The notes under the pieces were generated by a model. The model was not told where the DNA came from. It searched no databases and saw nothing but the letters and a program-made list of their open reading frames with translations. Source: Welwitschia mirabilis (Eukaryota; Gnetophyta; Gnetopsida; Welwitschiales). From it: a DNA stretch of 55,791 bases. The translations under genes were made by a program, and so were the position numbers. Positions 23,161 to 36,474 of the stretch are shown here, one piece after another. Position 1 is the first letter of the stretch, and every line of letters starts with the position of its first letter. The stretch is from assembly GCA_051453625.1 (NCBI GenBank), contig JBOZIK010000001.1, positions 273,762,806 to 273,818,596 of the forward strand, read 5' to 3'.

Positions 23161-23399
23161 GATCAAGGAGGAATTAATCTAGATTAGATTAAACTAGGTC
23201 TAAAAAATGATGCAATTATTGCAAAAGAGAAAATCACATATAATCAAATCACTAGTTGTAATAAAAGAAATTAGAATAAAGAGGATATACATTATATTAA
23301 AAAAGAAGAGGAAGAAAATCATGAACTTTTATTCATTGAGGAGACTAAAGATAAAAATGCCTATCTTAAATTCAATGATTTACCTTTATAAAATGTGTA

Positions 23400-23700
23400 C
23401 AATGTCTAGCATATGGATAGTAGTTGTAGTCATCTTATTACTAGAAATAGATCTCTACTAACTGATGTACACAAACATTAAGGAGAAGTAATCATTGGTA
23501 TGGATGTAAAGGTAATCATCATAGGAATTAGATCAGTAGATATTTATATAAATATAGGTAGATCATATATTAATATTTATTTTGTTCTTGATTTAAAGAA
23601 TAATTTATTAAGTATTAGAAAACTTCGTTCTAAAGGATACAAAGTAGAATTTATGAATGATTTCTGCAAAATCACTAAATATGATGATAAGGAATAGCAT
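23400..23700 (+). pseudogene. Copia element 1 protease, broken
   Basis: DSSCSHLITRN starts with the Asp codon at 23416-23418, matching the copia protease start (D-S/T-G/A-C-S-H/N-H), though Gly of D-S-G is Ser. The frame then changes and FVLDLKNNLLSIRKLRSKGY is read at about 23580-23640, equivalent to the V-P-x-L-K-x-N-L-L-S motif. The segment 23500-23697 is open without stops. Confidence 0.8.
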
Positions 23701-23799
23701 TAATCCCTATGAGAAAAAATAGAATGTATAGCTTATAGATACAAAAGAATATAGATTGTCTAATGACCATGAAATTAGATCCATAACTTTAACACCTTA

Positions 23800-24610
23800 G
23801 ATAAGGACATGTTAACGTTGGATTGATGGATAGAATGGAAAAAGGAAACTTGTTTGAGGGGTATCTGAATTTTTCTTTTTTGATTTAATAAATTATAATA
23901 CTTGTACTAGGAAAAATAAAAAGATCACCATTTTCAAATCATAAACATTGATTTTAAGATTATTTAGAAGTAGTGCATATCGATTAACATGATCTAATGC
24001 AAATAATGAGTTTTAAAAAAATTGATATTTGTATATAATAATTGATGATTACTTTACAATGTGTTGGGGTTATTTCCTTCAAACTAAAGATTAAACTTTT
24101 GAATAATTCCAAGCATTTAAGAACATGGTGTAAATGAAAAAGGAAAATACTTTAAAGAAAATTAAAAGTAATAGAGGAAAATAATTAATATCAAATGATT
24201 TTGAGACATTTTCTAAAGCTAATGGCATAGTTTATCAAACTAATGGAACATATACTCCACAACAAAATGGTCTAGTAGAAAGAAAACATCAAACAATCAT
24301 GATAATGGGCAAACATCTTCTACATCAAAGTAGCTTAGATAATGTATTTTAGAGTGAATCATGTGCTGCCATCATATATAGTTTAAACCATATATCGTAT
24401 AGACATAATTCCAAGATTTTTCATTTAATAATGTTTGGCTCACTTTTCTATGTTTAAGTACCTAAGTAACATTGTCAAAAGCTAGATAAGAAGGCTCAAG
24501 TCTACATATTTATATGATATGAACCTTATTCTATAGCATTTCAATTCTTTTCATATGAGAAAACATAGACTGTAGATCTCCAAAAATGTAATATTTAATG
24601 AATATTTTAT
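23800..24610 (+). pseudogene. Copia element 1 integrase, broken
   Basis: Readable pieces include IKSNRG near 24160 (the R-S-D-x-G-x-E-F region, with catalytic Asp lost), TNGTYTPQQNGLVERKHQTI at about 24239-24298, and NVIFNEYFIYKKNL near 24590 (the end of the integrase/linker, usually V-x-F-D-E). TPQQNGxxER is diagnostic of copia integrase. The core is frameshifted and has stops. Confidence 0.85.
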
Positions 24611-24624
24611 ATATAAGAAAAATT

Positions 24625-25160
24625 TATCTTCTTAATACCTCCACCTCCTAATATTCATTCCTCTATTCCAAACTCAAATTTTACCTCTAAACCTCTTCCT
24701 CCCTTTTCTTTATCTCCACTTTGCCTCCCTTAACAACCCCTTCTCTTTTTCATTCTCTTCTGTTAAATAGCCCAATAACTTTTACCTCATCCTAATTTTT
24801 ACCTTTTAAATATATCCCCCCATTTTCTCCTACTTTGTATCCCACCCTTCTCTAAATACCGCTACCCTTCTCTTATTTTCTAATTCCATGTATACTTTTC
24901 TATATTATAATCCATTCCTCCCTTCTATTTAATCCCCTTATTACTTTCTATTTACCTTTTCCTATCCCTTCTCCTATGGCCTCACCACCTATTTCCCTTC
25001 CTCTTTTCCTTCTCATTACTCCTACCTTATCATGTAAGGTTGGGCCAATTGAATCATGCCCTCATATCTCATCCCATATTATTAAAACTTAATCCTCCTA
25101 CCTAATGCACATCCTTCCTTATCCAATCCCCATCCTCTTTCTTTTCCATTACCCTTCATT
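24625..25160 (+). other. C/T-rich linker region of copia element 1
   Basis: A long pyrimidine-rich stretch on the plus strand follows the integrase, as expected for the Pro/Ser-rich linker between INT and RT in copia Pol. It is longer and more C/T-biased than its surroundings. It never leads into a recognisable RT. Confidence 0.5.
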
Positions 25161-26039
25161 CTAATTACATTTCATCTATCTCTCTGATAATGAACCATGC
25201 AATAAACCATCTTAGTGCTCATGCTTATAGTCCTTAAATTTTTGGCAGAGGCTTAGAAGATCAAAAGAACAATCAAAGTAAGATATGGAGTGATGTTTAG
25301 AAACCTTCCCACTAACAAAAATATAATTAGGTTGCAAAAAATATCATTGACTGTCTTAAAATCTATAATGCCAATGAAGTATTTTTTCCTATGCTCAAGA
25401 ACACTAGAATCAAAACCATCATCATAGTACTCATAGGGATGACAACAAAGGTAGTAGAAGGAAAGGACATCTACACATGAAAGAAAGCCCACACAACTTT
25501 CTATAAGTCACCAAAGGAGATAATGAATGAAGGATGCAATTATGGCTAAGAAAGCTAGAGTAACTTTGGACTCTAAATCATGATGATGCTCTATAATAGT
25601 GGACATAGTTATGAATTATGTTACGACTTGAAGGCAATGTCAAAGAGGTTAAGAAATTGTGCTAATGTAATAAGAAGCTTACTATTTACATGTAAAAATT
25701 AACATTCGAATCAAGTATAATTAATCAATTTAGCATAGGAAGAAATATTAAATTCATTATTTTATCATAAAATTATGTTTTCTACCATTTTAATTATTTT
25801 CCATAAAATTATGAACTTCCCCTAACATTAACAAGTATATTACTACCTTTTAAATAACATTGCCAAACTTGTAAAAATTTTGGCACAAAATGCTAGTGTT
25901 ATCATCATAGACTACTGACACTATATGTTTTTTGAGGTATATTAATGCAAAAATCATGTTCTTACATCTTTTTGGGGAGTTCATCATGTTACGCTTATGA
26001 GTTTAATTAAATGACAAGTTAGATTTAACTTTTAGCTTT
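25161..26039. other. Unassigned sequence where copia RT is expected
   Basis: Both strands were read; no copia RT motifs (F-V-R-K, D-V-K-x-A-F, YVDD) or RNase H are seen. A 79-codon open segment on the minus strand at 25253-25492 has no recognisable similarity and is not called. The copia RT was probably deleted or replaced here. Confidence 0.5.
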
Positions 26040-27081
26040 AATAACATTTAGTAAAAGTATAAAATGATACGTCGTAGCAACAAGTGGCAATAATGAGGAT
26101 GATTACATGGAAGACACATGATATGGCATTTGATGATAGCTTCATCATCATCTAAGGGATATGTCATTACCTTCGTTGCACTAGAAGACAAAGGAATCAT
26201 TCTTTGTGGCTGCATGATAAATATTCATAACTTCTTTCTTAAGTAACTACCTAATGTTAACTCCCTTATATAACCATCCATTAACCACTTACTTAATGCA
26301 TTATGACAAAACTCTTCAAAGCTTCCCTCATCTATTAAAGGACTTTAAGCCTCCATTGTACTGGATCTTTTGATTGTCTACCATTGAAAAAGACTTAAAG
26401 CATTAAGAAATCAGGGTGTATTGATTATTTTTCTTGTGGTGGATTATTTCAAGGCTAGTTAAGGAGTCATTCATCTTCATCTCTCTTCTTTGATATAATG
26501 TATATTTTTAAATTTTAATATAAGAACCGACTTTTCATTATTCATTATTAATGATCATTCATTTGGTATTCTAAGTGAAGTTAATTCTTAAATAGATTTC
26601 ATTTTTTATTATTAATGCATATTAATTTTGTATTAGCAATTCTTAGGTGAAACTATTTTATTATCAAGTTCTTTCATACCAAGTAAGTTATTTGAGATTA
26701 CTTCTATGATATTTATAGTTAGTCTCATTTGATATATTTTGTGAACATTTGTTCATACTATCCATGCTTACAAAGGGCTATGAAGAATTAGATAACTAGA
26801 TAACTTACTAACATTTATGTGGTGGATGAAATTATGGCTCCATGCCAACCCTTAATAACTTGATGAATTTAGTTTTATTTCAGAATATAAGATGTAATTG
26901 GAAGGAATATGGAGGAAATGATGAAAAGTTAAATCTTTACAGCATTTTGTTCCCTTATGATATTAATTGAAGATTATAATTTAAATTTCAACACCTAGAT
27001 TTTATTTTATTTTGATTTTTCCATTACAAGATAGAATAATTATGTTTATTTTATTAATTTATTACATAAATATAATACACA
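26040..27081 (+). repeat. Athila-type gypsy LTR nested in copia element 1 (boundaries approximate)
   Basis: The stretch has LTR architecture: ttatataa TATA box at 26266-26273, a degenerate second ctattaaagg box near 26332, the gactttaagcctccattgta block seen in many plant gypsy LTR R regions, and an end in ca at about 27081, just before a gypsy PBS. No partner LTR was found in the window, so the left edge is a guess. Confidence 0.45.
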
Positions 27082-27087
27082 AATAAA

Positions 27088-27108
27088 TTTTGACACTATT
27101 ACTAGGGA
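27088..27108 (+). other. Gypsy (Athila-type) primer binding site, heavily deaminated
   Basis: TGACACTATTACTAGGGA at 27091-27108 aligns with the TGGCGCCGTTGCCGGGGA PBS familiar from Athila-type elements. All seven differences are C-to-T or G-to-A transitions, and all fall at CG or CHG positions. It marks the start of a gypsy leader in plus orientation. Confidence 0.6.
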
Positions 27109-28120
27109 TAACTAGAGTAAGTTTTCAAAACTATACACTAACTATTGGTTAATGCAAATTACAATAAAAAGAAGAAAGAAAAGAAAAAAGAAAAGAGTTT
27201 CAAATTTTATTTAAAAATTCATAGGAAAAGAGGAAAGAAATCAAGATCTAAGTGATTACTCAATTCATCCTTTAGGAAGTTCGTACTTAACCATATGCTA
27301 CACTTATCTTGAAACAAACTTCATATTATCAAGTATGAAGTCTTGAGTTATGGTAACATAATCTCATTTATCATACAAGTATTGATGAATTTGATTTTCA
27401 CTAATCCTTTAAAGCCTAGTAATGAAAATGAGAAGTATCACTTTAAAGTGCATAAGATATATGAAATTACTAAGAATTAGACAAATTAACTATTTGAATT
27501 CACTTAGTAGACCAAATAAAATTTGATAATTGCATTGCTACTTAAGCATTTCTAACATAAAATAAATTATGCCTAATAATCAAAAGAAAGCAACTCCTTT
27601 ATATTAAATTAGTAAAACAAGGCAAATTACATTAGAAATGGAAGAAATAAAAAAGGTCTTTTTACACTATCCTTGAAAGCAAGCTCACTCCTCAAAGAGG
27701 TACTTATAAGGCCATCATGACTTAATGCTCTAAAGTTTTATTCTTCTCTAAAATAAAGAATGATTACAATTGAATGCTTAAGATCATCTTATAGGTGAGG
27801 ATAGTGTTGAGGTGATGAAGAGCTTTTTGCTTATAGCATTAGGTAAAATATTCTTCATTTAGCATTTGGTTGATAAGATTCTATCCTCTAGCATTTGGTA
27901 GATATGATTCTGTTCTCTAGCATTAGGTAGAATATTTATCATTTAACATGTATGATGAAGCTGTCTTGTAGTCTTTTATGGAGAATGATAAGGTTAACAT
28001 ATGGCCTTTGGAGCTAGATTCCTCTACCATCTCATGCTATTATCACATGTCTCTAATGCTACCTCCACATGCCTCTGTCACATGTCTTCCAATGCTACTA
28101 CTACATGTCGTCATCTATGA
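27109..28120 (+). repeat. Dispersed repeat family R, copy 1 (leader-like, with internal minisatellite)
   Basis: This sequence follows the gypsy PBS and shares long blocks with 35380-36344 and 36475-37600: a cttataggtgaggat/tatggagggataagg core, a minisatellite of tagcatttggtagat-like units (27836-27960), then gagctagattcc.ctacc and cacatgtct.caatgc.acctccacat. The family is not one I recognise; position after a PBS suggests a retroelement leader. Confidence 0.6.
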
Positions 28121-28239
28121 GGCCAACATTGTACTGATGCTCTACTAATGAATTTGATGCTTGTAAAGTTGTGGTGTATGTTTTAGAATTATCAGTAATT
28201 AGTTCTATAATCTCATTGTAATTCTTAATGTTAGTGCCT

Positions 28240-28300
28240 CTATAGATATCATTCAAGATAGAGTTACTCTAGAGATATCATTCAAGATAGAGTTAGGAGG
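28240..28300. repeat. Tandem duplication, period 29 bp
   Basis: gatatcattcaagatagagtta is present twice, perfectly, 29 bases apart. The identity suggests a recent event compared with the decay of the surrounding element. Confidence 0.85.
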
Positions 28301-28309
28301 TAAATAAAC

Positions 28310-29183
28310 ACATAGTGGTAGCAGATGATGAGGAACTAGGAAAGTAATTAGTAGGATATTTTTGTGATATAACCATAGTCAACACTTTCTAGCCCACTAC
28401 GTCCATGACCTAATTATTCCATGCATATTGATGTGGCATTTCCTCCACATTAGCCTCTTACACCCATGACTTTTTATAATAAACTTCTCTTTACTATATT
28501 AGCCCATTTTTAAAAGACCCATCACATTTTGTAGAAGGTGGAATTTCATTTAATCCACCTCACTTTTATGACTTTTCTTCTACATTTAATCTTATAGGGG
28601 GTTTTCTATATTAAGCCATGTAATTTTCAATGTTACAAATGAGGTGGGTCTTTTACCTCATGGCTCATCTTAATATTTTTTTTGGTGATGGAAATTCGTA
28701 TTAGTTCACTAATAAACTTCCTATCTTTCAATGCCCATTTTCTAATAAGAGGGTTTTAATTCTATTTTCCTAACACCTAACCTAAATCTAACATCTCATA
28801 CCTCTTCAACTATATTCCTAATGTTCCTAATCTTATCATCCTAGATTATGATGAGGAGGGACATTTGTCTAAGAAACCTATTTATTTTACAAAGTTCCTT
28901 CCTTACCTTTTTTACAACATTACCACTTGATCACCCTATATTTTCTTCCCCTACACATATAATTATTTATCCTTATTTTCCTCTTGTTGGTTTTTTCCAT
29001 GATTATGCCTTCCCTTATCACCATGAATATGTGTATTATATATTATCTATTACAATAGTAAGGAAAAAAAGATGAGGGGTTAAATCTCATACCATTGAAC
29101 AAACTCTAAAGCAATGAAGATGTGCAATTTGTAATGAACTACATCAAATTAACAAAAACCTTCTTAGTATCAAACAACTTGAT
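28310..29183. other. Unassigned 3' part of copia element 1
   Basis: C/T-rich plus-strand sequence with a short open segment at 28848-29075, but no retroelement domain and no RNase H. It lies upstream of the purine tract and is probably element-derived or inserted sequence. Confidence 0.45.
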
Positions 29184-29204
29184 AATAAGGAGGAAATGAT
29201 AGGA
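29184..29204 (+). other. Polypurine tract of copia element 1
   Basis: aataaggaggaaatgatagga directly precedes the 3' LTR start, as required for plus-strand priming. Confidence 0.65.
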
Positions 29205-29419
29205 TGTGATGTTAACATCCTATTTTTATTATGATTCTATTTTCTTTAGCCTCTAAACTTCCTAAGAGATTTTTTGAGAGGAATTCCTTAATTTACTTTT
29301 TCCATTTTTGGATGTACTAATCTATATTTCATGAGGCTTGACCTCATAACAAAGTAATACATACATAATATAGTTTTTTGCGTAAGTGTCTTGAATTTGT
29401 GAGTTCATTGTTTCTATCA
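29205..29419 (+). repeat. 3' LTR of copia element 1
   Basis: Direct repeat of 22199-22423, 215 bp, beginning tgtgatgttaacatcc and ending ctatca. It contains the same tgaggcttgacctcat palindrome and ccatttttggatgtactaatctatattt block. Confidence 0.8.
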
Positions 29420-29587
29420 AATTCTAGTAGAGTAACGAAATATTACATTAGACCATCATTTATGGTTAATATGAAATTATTTTATAAAATTAATTACCTT
29501 CTAATTATCTCTCACCAAGATTGAAGAAAGAAATGAGAGGTCTCTTATGATTGATGATTGAAGCTATCAATGGATGATTATAACCAA

Positions 29588-29880
29588 CATTACTAGAAAT
29601 ATAGGATTTTAAGGCATTTATTTTAATAAATACCTTAATTAGAATCCTTTTAAAGATGTTAATTTAAATAAACTCCTTAAATAAAACGTAATAAAACCTT
29701 TTAAAGTTATTATTATTAATAGAAATACCTTAATAATAAAGAATTTTCTTTAATAATAAAGAGCACCTTAACAATAAAGTATTTATTTTAAAAAATTCAC
29801 TGATTAGAAACATCTTTGAGATATTTATAAATGTCTTGATTAAAATATTAAAAATCTTTTTAAAAATGTTAAAAGCTTTT
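29588..29880 (+). repeat. Left terminus and subterminal repeats of the CACTA-type element
   Basis: After the terminal 18 bases, words such as ttaaggcattt, aaataccttaat, accttttaaag and taataaag are repeated up to about 29880, where a T10 run occurs. This dense array of short A/T-rich repeats is typical of CACTA subterminal regions that bind the element's own proteins. Confidence 0.6.
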
Positions 29881-32800
29881 TTTTTTAACTAAGTAGAAAG
29901 CAAGGTTCTTAGAGGAGGATTGAGAGTTTACATGCAATGACTGATGCTATCCAATGAAACTCTCCATAGATTTTTGCTTATATCTCTACTTATTTTCTTA
30001 GATAATGTGTGTTAGTATATTTTCTTTATAGTGAATACTTATAATCTGATTGCTAGTGTTCAATTGTAGTATAGTAATTACCTAGATTTTGCTTGATTAA
30101 GATTCTTAAGTGAGTTTTCTTATCTATTACAAAGGAAGCATTTTTATTGATTGCTTGGTATCTGATGCATTCTAAGCCCTTTTTATTTCTTCTTTGTCAT
30201 TTGATTTATATATATGAGGTTATAGGTATGATAGTTTCTTGTTCCATTATCATGCTAAGAAGTCCCTATGGAAAATAGTATGGAGATGTTACCAAACTAT
30301 CACATTGATTTCTTTCCTAAGCTGCATGGCTAAAAATGGCCAAAGTAGATTGTGTCCCTACTCTTGCTTGGAAGAAAGGCATAAATTAGTCTTTAGTTAA
30401 AGCCATATATATTATTAACTTTGGTATTTAACATGAGGTAATAAACCACCTACCAATGAAACTTTAATCAAAATTCACTAATATGAGTGTATTTACCTCA
30501 TTCCTTACTATGTATGATATGCACATACTAGATACTTATTAGTTTATAAATCATTATTTCCATTTATTAATTTAAAACACTAGCTATAAATAGAAACATC
30601 AAAACTTTTCAAATTGCTTATATTGTCTTACTAAAATATTCCTTTCCTGAATATAATGCTAAATATTTAGCCTAAGATAAACCATCTACNNNNNNNNNNA
30701 AAAAGTAATAGAACAATAAGTTATAAATTGCAATATTTAAAGCATAAGTTTACACATCTATACTATGTCTTCTTGTATAAGTATGTTTTATGGATATTTA
30801 GTTACATTTAATTGTATTTTAATTATAGTTTTTCAAGATTCTACAGGTGTTTTAATCAAATTTAAAAGATTTAAAAAGAAAATTTTTACTATTATTGAAC
30901 TCAAACAAGTTGGTTAGGTTTCAACAAATTATATTGATATTTTTCATTAATGGTTCATGCATTTGTGAAAACCTTATAATGGTTGTTATTGAAGTCATAA
31001 TCTTGGTATTTTTAGTACATACCCTATTATAGGAAGTGGTATTTCAAAAATAGAAGGAATGCCCTCCCTTCACACATGGAATTATGGCAAATACAAAGAT
31101 AAAATACATTAAAATTTTTCACATAAGACTTGACAAAGGGAATCTAGATCTTCATAAGAGCTAAGATAATAGTAATGAATAAGCATTGATTTATAACCAA
31201 TAGAACTGATTTATTAAATAGTTATCACCATTTTTTTTTTAAATTAAACACCAATATCTTTATTCTTAGTTTAGGACAACAAAAATAAAAAAGAGTATAA
31301 CAGTACCCAATAAATATCTTAATGTAGAAAAGAGAGATTAAAATATGCATAGGCCATTCAAGCATAACAAGTAGATGGCTATAATACTAGAAGAATCCAA
31401 AACCAATAAAAAAACTAGTGTCATGGATAAAGAATTAAAAAAATGTTAAATCATAAAACCCTTAATACTTACCACTTCCACCATATAAAAAACTCATGAT
31501 GTAGTTATGTAGAGCCTTACCTATTTATAAACCAATAACCTACATGGGTCTATGATTTCTATAAAGTTACTTGGAGACATTAGCTTTAAAAATACCTCTA
31601 GCATTAAATTTACCATGCTTATCTAGGACAAGGACTTGAGTTATCTTCAAATGTAAAAGCATCTTAAAGGTACTTTTTTCCTTTTTTCTCACTATGTTTC
31701 ATCTAATGATCATATAAATATTGTAATTAATTACTTGTGTTAATCAATGTTGTAAAGTAAATAAGAGAGTATCTATCTCATTAGCTCATGTTAATCCCTT
31801 TAGAATATTTTAAATCTGATACTTTACATCTCATAAAATATCCTTTGTATTTGATAACTAAGTGTGAGAAAATTTGCCTTCATTTTTGAAAATTATATAG
31901 TGATGCATCAAGTTTCTAGAACACTAAGACACAAGACATGCAAGGCCATGTCTTAAAGACAAGTTTACAATGTTAAATATTTCAAAGAATGATTGAGTTT
32001 GTGTTTGGAAGATGCCTTGTTATGTATACCAATGTAAGAGATTAATTTTGTAATCACTTTCTTCTAAAATAGGAATTTAAGTAGAGTCCCAATAACAATC
32101 CAAGTGTACTACATTTTCAATTTATTCATTTATAAAACATTAATCTCTAACATCATAGAATGTTTTTGAAATAAGAGTATTAGGATGACTACATTAACAA
32201 ATGGTGGTAATAGTAATTCCATTAAGTTTATACTCTTGAAGATTACATTTTTGTTATAAGATTACCTATATGTACAATAAAATATTTGAGGCACTAATAA
32301 ATTTTCATGCTTATAAACCATGAATTAATTTAGAATTTTTAAGACATCATACTTTGAGTGAATCATTATTGTGATATATTTTTATCTTATTATCTTGTTC
32401 AATGCTAAATTCATTTGTAAAATTTAGAGTAAGTATTAATTTAATAACAACTCTATGATTTGAAAGACAAATTTAAAATCTTAGTTTTTAGTTGAAATAA
32501 TTTTGATACATAAATAAACAAATGAAAGACATGTTAGAATACACAAAAAGAAATTATGACTTTTAGAATGGTGAATTTCTTCAATTATTTACTCAAAAGA
32601 CTACATAAGTAAAATCACATAAAATAGGATGTTAGACACATAGTGTACTTTCCCTTAAACATAGGAAATTTACAACATATTTCAAGGTCTAAAATATTTA
32701 AATTTATAATATTTATCATACTTTTATGCTTGGGCTCTAACTTATTAGTATGTCAACTCTTTGAAATAGCCATAAAAGTTTGGCTGGCATAGTTATTTTC

Positions 32801-34610
32801 TTTAGTGCATGATGATATGATAACAATACTTCTTTTATTCTAGCTATGAATGTATTTTACTTTCTAAATAATAAATAGAATATATAATGCTATCAATCCA
32901 AAATCTAATTTGAAAATGAAGGAATCCCATTTATTTCTTAGATTTGATGTTAAAATACACATCTCATGTGATTTTGTTATCTATTTAGGTAGAGTTTTCA
33001 ATGGTATCTGATTTTTATGTCATCTGTCATATATAACTACTAATTTTAGCAAAGGTGTTTTGCAAAATCGGACTCCTTGTTTAAGTGTTACATTTTATGA
33101 CCCTCATCACTAGGTTCTAGTACATTTTTTAGTGTGATAATCATTTTTACATGGTGCACTGTCGTGGTCGTTATTATACATACTTTCTTTCTAGGATATT
33201 TGTATTTATTCAAATTGATGATCATGCTAAAGATCATTCCTCTTAAATTTAAATTTTAATATTATTTAATAACATGGTATTTCTAAAAGTTTAGTCAAAG
33301 AACGTATACCCCTAAAAATTACACTTCTTACAACCTTTATAGTTTTCTCTTAGAACTATATCTTCTATATTTTTTTCATGTATGTGTAAGGAGAAATTTT
33401 TGCATTGGGTACATTTATTAAGAATTCATAAATGATTAATTAGATTATGATTATCATTATCCAATAGCTAAATGGTATTGATACAGTTTTCCTTGGATTT
33501 TAAAAGGTTAGTCACTTAAGAATAACTAAGGTATGAGTTATTATCTCTTGTTTAATATTATGGGTAAAATATTACCAATTATCCACCCAATAAGAAAAAA
33601 ATCTTCTTAATCATGACTTAATTGAAAATTTTTATCCATATGTTAGCAATGTGTATTGCATTTTTTAAGTTCTTTTATTGAACTATTAATCCAAGAAACA
33701 AGTAAAAATAAAAAATTGTCATTTGTGTAAGATATGATCATTGAAAGAACTCTAAATATTTCTTCTTTATATTTTTTGAACTTATAATTCCTAAAATAAG
33801 AAAAACTAATAGATTTCCTCTCATGTAAGATACAATCATAAAAGTAACTCCCAACCTTTCATTCTTATCCATCGTTTGATCTCACACATAAGCCTCATCG
33901 ATTAGGCTCTTATGATGTGTGGTATGACATTTTTTTTAAAGCTTGAAACTTTAGATATTATTTCCTCTTTTAAAATATTACCAATGACCATATAGCTATA
34001 TTTTTAATTTGTATTTATCCTAGTAATAGATATGATCTTTTTATGATATAGAAGAGGTTGTTAGAATCATCAAACCTTGTATTTGTTATTTATCATCCAC
34101 GAAACTAAAGTTTTAGTGAAACATTCTTGTTTTGACACCAAAAATAAATGCTTTTCTTTTTATGAACTTGAAATTTTAAATCATCCATGAACTTTTCTTA
34201 ATTAAATTTTTATCTAGTAATTGAAGCATTAATGAAATGTTGAAAACAATATCAAATCTTATTAAGAGTGCTAAGAAAAGATCTTCTAGGATATGTTTTA
34301 GCCTAAGGTTATTTCTTCTTACTCAATGAGAATGTAATTGTTATGTTTCTAAACATGTAATATCCAACCTTCATGTTCTTGTTAATAAAAGGAAAGAAAT
34401 TTCTAGCTATTGAGATCTTTGATCTTCATGTTACCATCAAGCTTATAAGGTTGTATCTAGTATCTAGTACATTGGTTAATTGTGAGTCATAAAATCTAAT
34501 TATAGAAAGATATATCTAAGATTTAGATAATTCTAAAACTTAGGTTTAAAAACATTGATCCCTAAAATGACGTGCTTGTTAGAATCTTTCAAATTTCATT
34601 AAGCATAATA
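29881..34610. other. Unassigned interior of the CACTA-type element, left part
   Basis: About 4.7 kb of AT-rich DNA with a 10-N gap at 30690-30699. No transposase (TNPD-like) or retroelement domain is readable. The part from about 33.3 to 34.6 kb may be the decayed internal region of the minus-strand copia LTR fragment that follows, but I could not confirm any gag or pol motif. Confidence 0.4.
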
Positions 34611-35160
34611 GACTCTAATGCCAATTTCATATACTTAAGGGAAATGTCTTCATTTGGCCCATTTCATGAAATTTCACTAATGGGTTAATATGTTTTTCTA
34701 TCATCATTCTTAAAATTATAATCATCTATTAGCTAATTAATAACTCTTGGAAATTGATAAAAGCATGAATAATAAATAAATAAAGATAAAAACTATTAGA
34801 GATTTTGAAATTTATAAAGAAAAGCTAAGATAGTAGAACTGGAAATGAAATAACAAAGTAAACAACCATAAATTTACATGGTGAAATAACATAATGGAGA
34901 AGGAAATATCTATAAGGATTAATTATAAAGCTTATATTAGGATCTAAACCATGAAGTAAAAGGCACTATAAGCATGCACAGAGTAGCTTCAAATGGATAT
35001 AGATCAAATCTAAATCCTAGAACAAGTTTTTTATATTGTCAAAGAATCCACAACTATAAATGTACAACTCCTTAGGGTGTTTGTAACTTTTATAATCTAA
35101 TCACTTAGACTAGGGGCACAAAAAAAGTGTATAATTAAGAATATAAGTGTAATTTCTTCA
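34611..35160 (-). repeat. Copia-like LTR fragment with PBS, minus orientation
   Basis: On the minus strand TTGGCATTAGAGTC (34611-34624) resembles the iMet PBS TTGGTATCAGAGTC. To its right, the plus strand shows aaatttacatggtgaaataaca at about 34871, the counterpart of the ttacgtggtt block common in plant copia LTRs and also present in the two fragments at 38 kb. The outer boundary is approximate. Confidence 0.4.
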
Positions 35161-35379
35161 ACAAACTTATTCATCATCTATAGTCTCTTCATTCTAGCAT
35201 ATTTAGTTCTTAATAGAGTATCAACACAAGAATTTTTTTCAAAATATATTTAATCATGATGCCTTAGATATTATGGTCTTTTTTAACAAGCCTTTCTATT
35301 GTAGTCTTTATCTGTAGCCTCTTCATTCTTATCCATGTTAATTATAATACAATGTCTGAATTTAAACTAAGTGAAACAC

Positions 35380-36344
35380 TTAGTATCATTCTTCCACAAG
35401 GATGTAGGAGGTAAATTAATCAAAAGATACAAGATCACTCTACTTGCAATGAAATATCAAGCAAAAGAAAATCAAAAGTCAAGAGGGAAAAAGTGATCTT
35501 TAATTAGTAATATAAGAAAACAAAAATTCTCCAAAGATCTAGTCATTCATTTAACTCTCCTTCTTTGCTTTAATGATTCCTATATCTAAAACATATACTA
35601 AATTATCAACTCATTAAGGCTTGATATAAAGGCATAATATAATTCAAAACATAATTGTTGTGAGTTATCAACCCTTCTTAATGCTTCATAGTCCTTTTTA
35701 AGCATAAAAAGTATGATCCTAAATGCAAAAAATCCATCAAACAATAGGAATTATAAATTATCAAAGTAAAATAAAACAACTTACATGGTTTGAATGAACC
35801 TAATAAGTAAGTAAGCTCATATAGAAATTGTTAATACCAATTTTCATCGTTAACAATAAAATAATAAACCTATTTTAAGAAGTATTATTTACCTAAATAT
35901 TGCTAATATCAAATAAGATTGCACATTAACAATTAAAGGATTTAAGCCAATTCTTTATTCAAACTTAAAGAAATACATTATATTAAATGGAGGAGGGGAA
36001 GAAGAATAATGCCTCAAATAGCCTTAAGCATTCCACCCCCAAGAGAGATGTTAGAGCACCGTAACATCCAAACCCCTAAGTCTTTCCTACAATAAGCCAA
36101 CCAAAAGATGAATACAATGAAGGATTTAAGATCCTTTTATATGGAGGGATAAGGATGAGAGGTGGTTACAAGCTCTTGACTCTTTGTCATTTACCATTAG
36201 GTAGAATATTTTATATTATAGCATTTTATGGAGGTTGTCTTATAGCATTTGGTGAAGATCATTATGTAGTATTTGGTGGAATATTTATCATGATAAGTTT
36301 AACATGTAATCTTTAGAGCTAGATTCCTTTACCCACTAATGAAA
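35380..36344 (+). repeat. Dispersed repeat family R, copy 2, cut by an N gap
   Basis: Aligned with copies 1 and 3 by the gcttcatag..ctttttaagcataaa block, the gatccttttatatggagggataagg core, the tagcatttggtgaagat minisatellite (36190-36290) and aacatgtaatctttagagctagattcctttacccactaatgaaa, where it stops at the gap. No protein is encoded. Confidence 0.65.
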
Positions 36345-36444
36345 NNNNNNNNNNNNNNNNNNNNNNNNNNNNNNNNNNNNNNNNNNNNNNNNNNNNNNNN
36401 NNNNNNNNNNNNNNNNNNNNNNNNNNNNNNNNNNNNNNNNNNNN
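36345..36444. other. Assembly gap (100 N) between R copies 2 and 3
   Basis: The left flank breaks in the middle of a repeat R copy; the right flank is the start of the next copy. No flank duplication is evident. Confidence 0.95.
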
Positions 36445-36474
36445 GATAAACTAATAAAAAGTAATACAATAATA

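Larger units (their letters stand above)
22199..29419 (+). mobile_element. Ty1/copia LTR retrotransposon 1, decayed and invaded by other repeats
   Basis: Short direct repeats of about 220 bp at 22199-22423 and 29205-29419 enclose a tRNA-iMet type PBS, a UBN2-type gag, an aspartic protease, an integrase and a purine tract. PR and INT follow gag in copia order. RT and RNase H are not recognisable; the space where they belong contains C/T-rich sequence, unassigned sequence and an Athila-type LTR with its PBS. No target-site duplication was found at these edges. Confidence 0.82.

Noticed and set aside
34086-34100. FVDD on the minus strand, resembling an RT box
   Set aside because: The next codons hit stops and none of the neighbouring RT motifs are present; judged a chance match.
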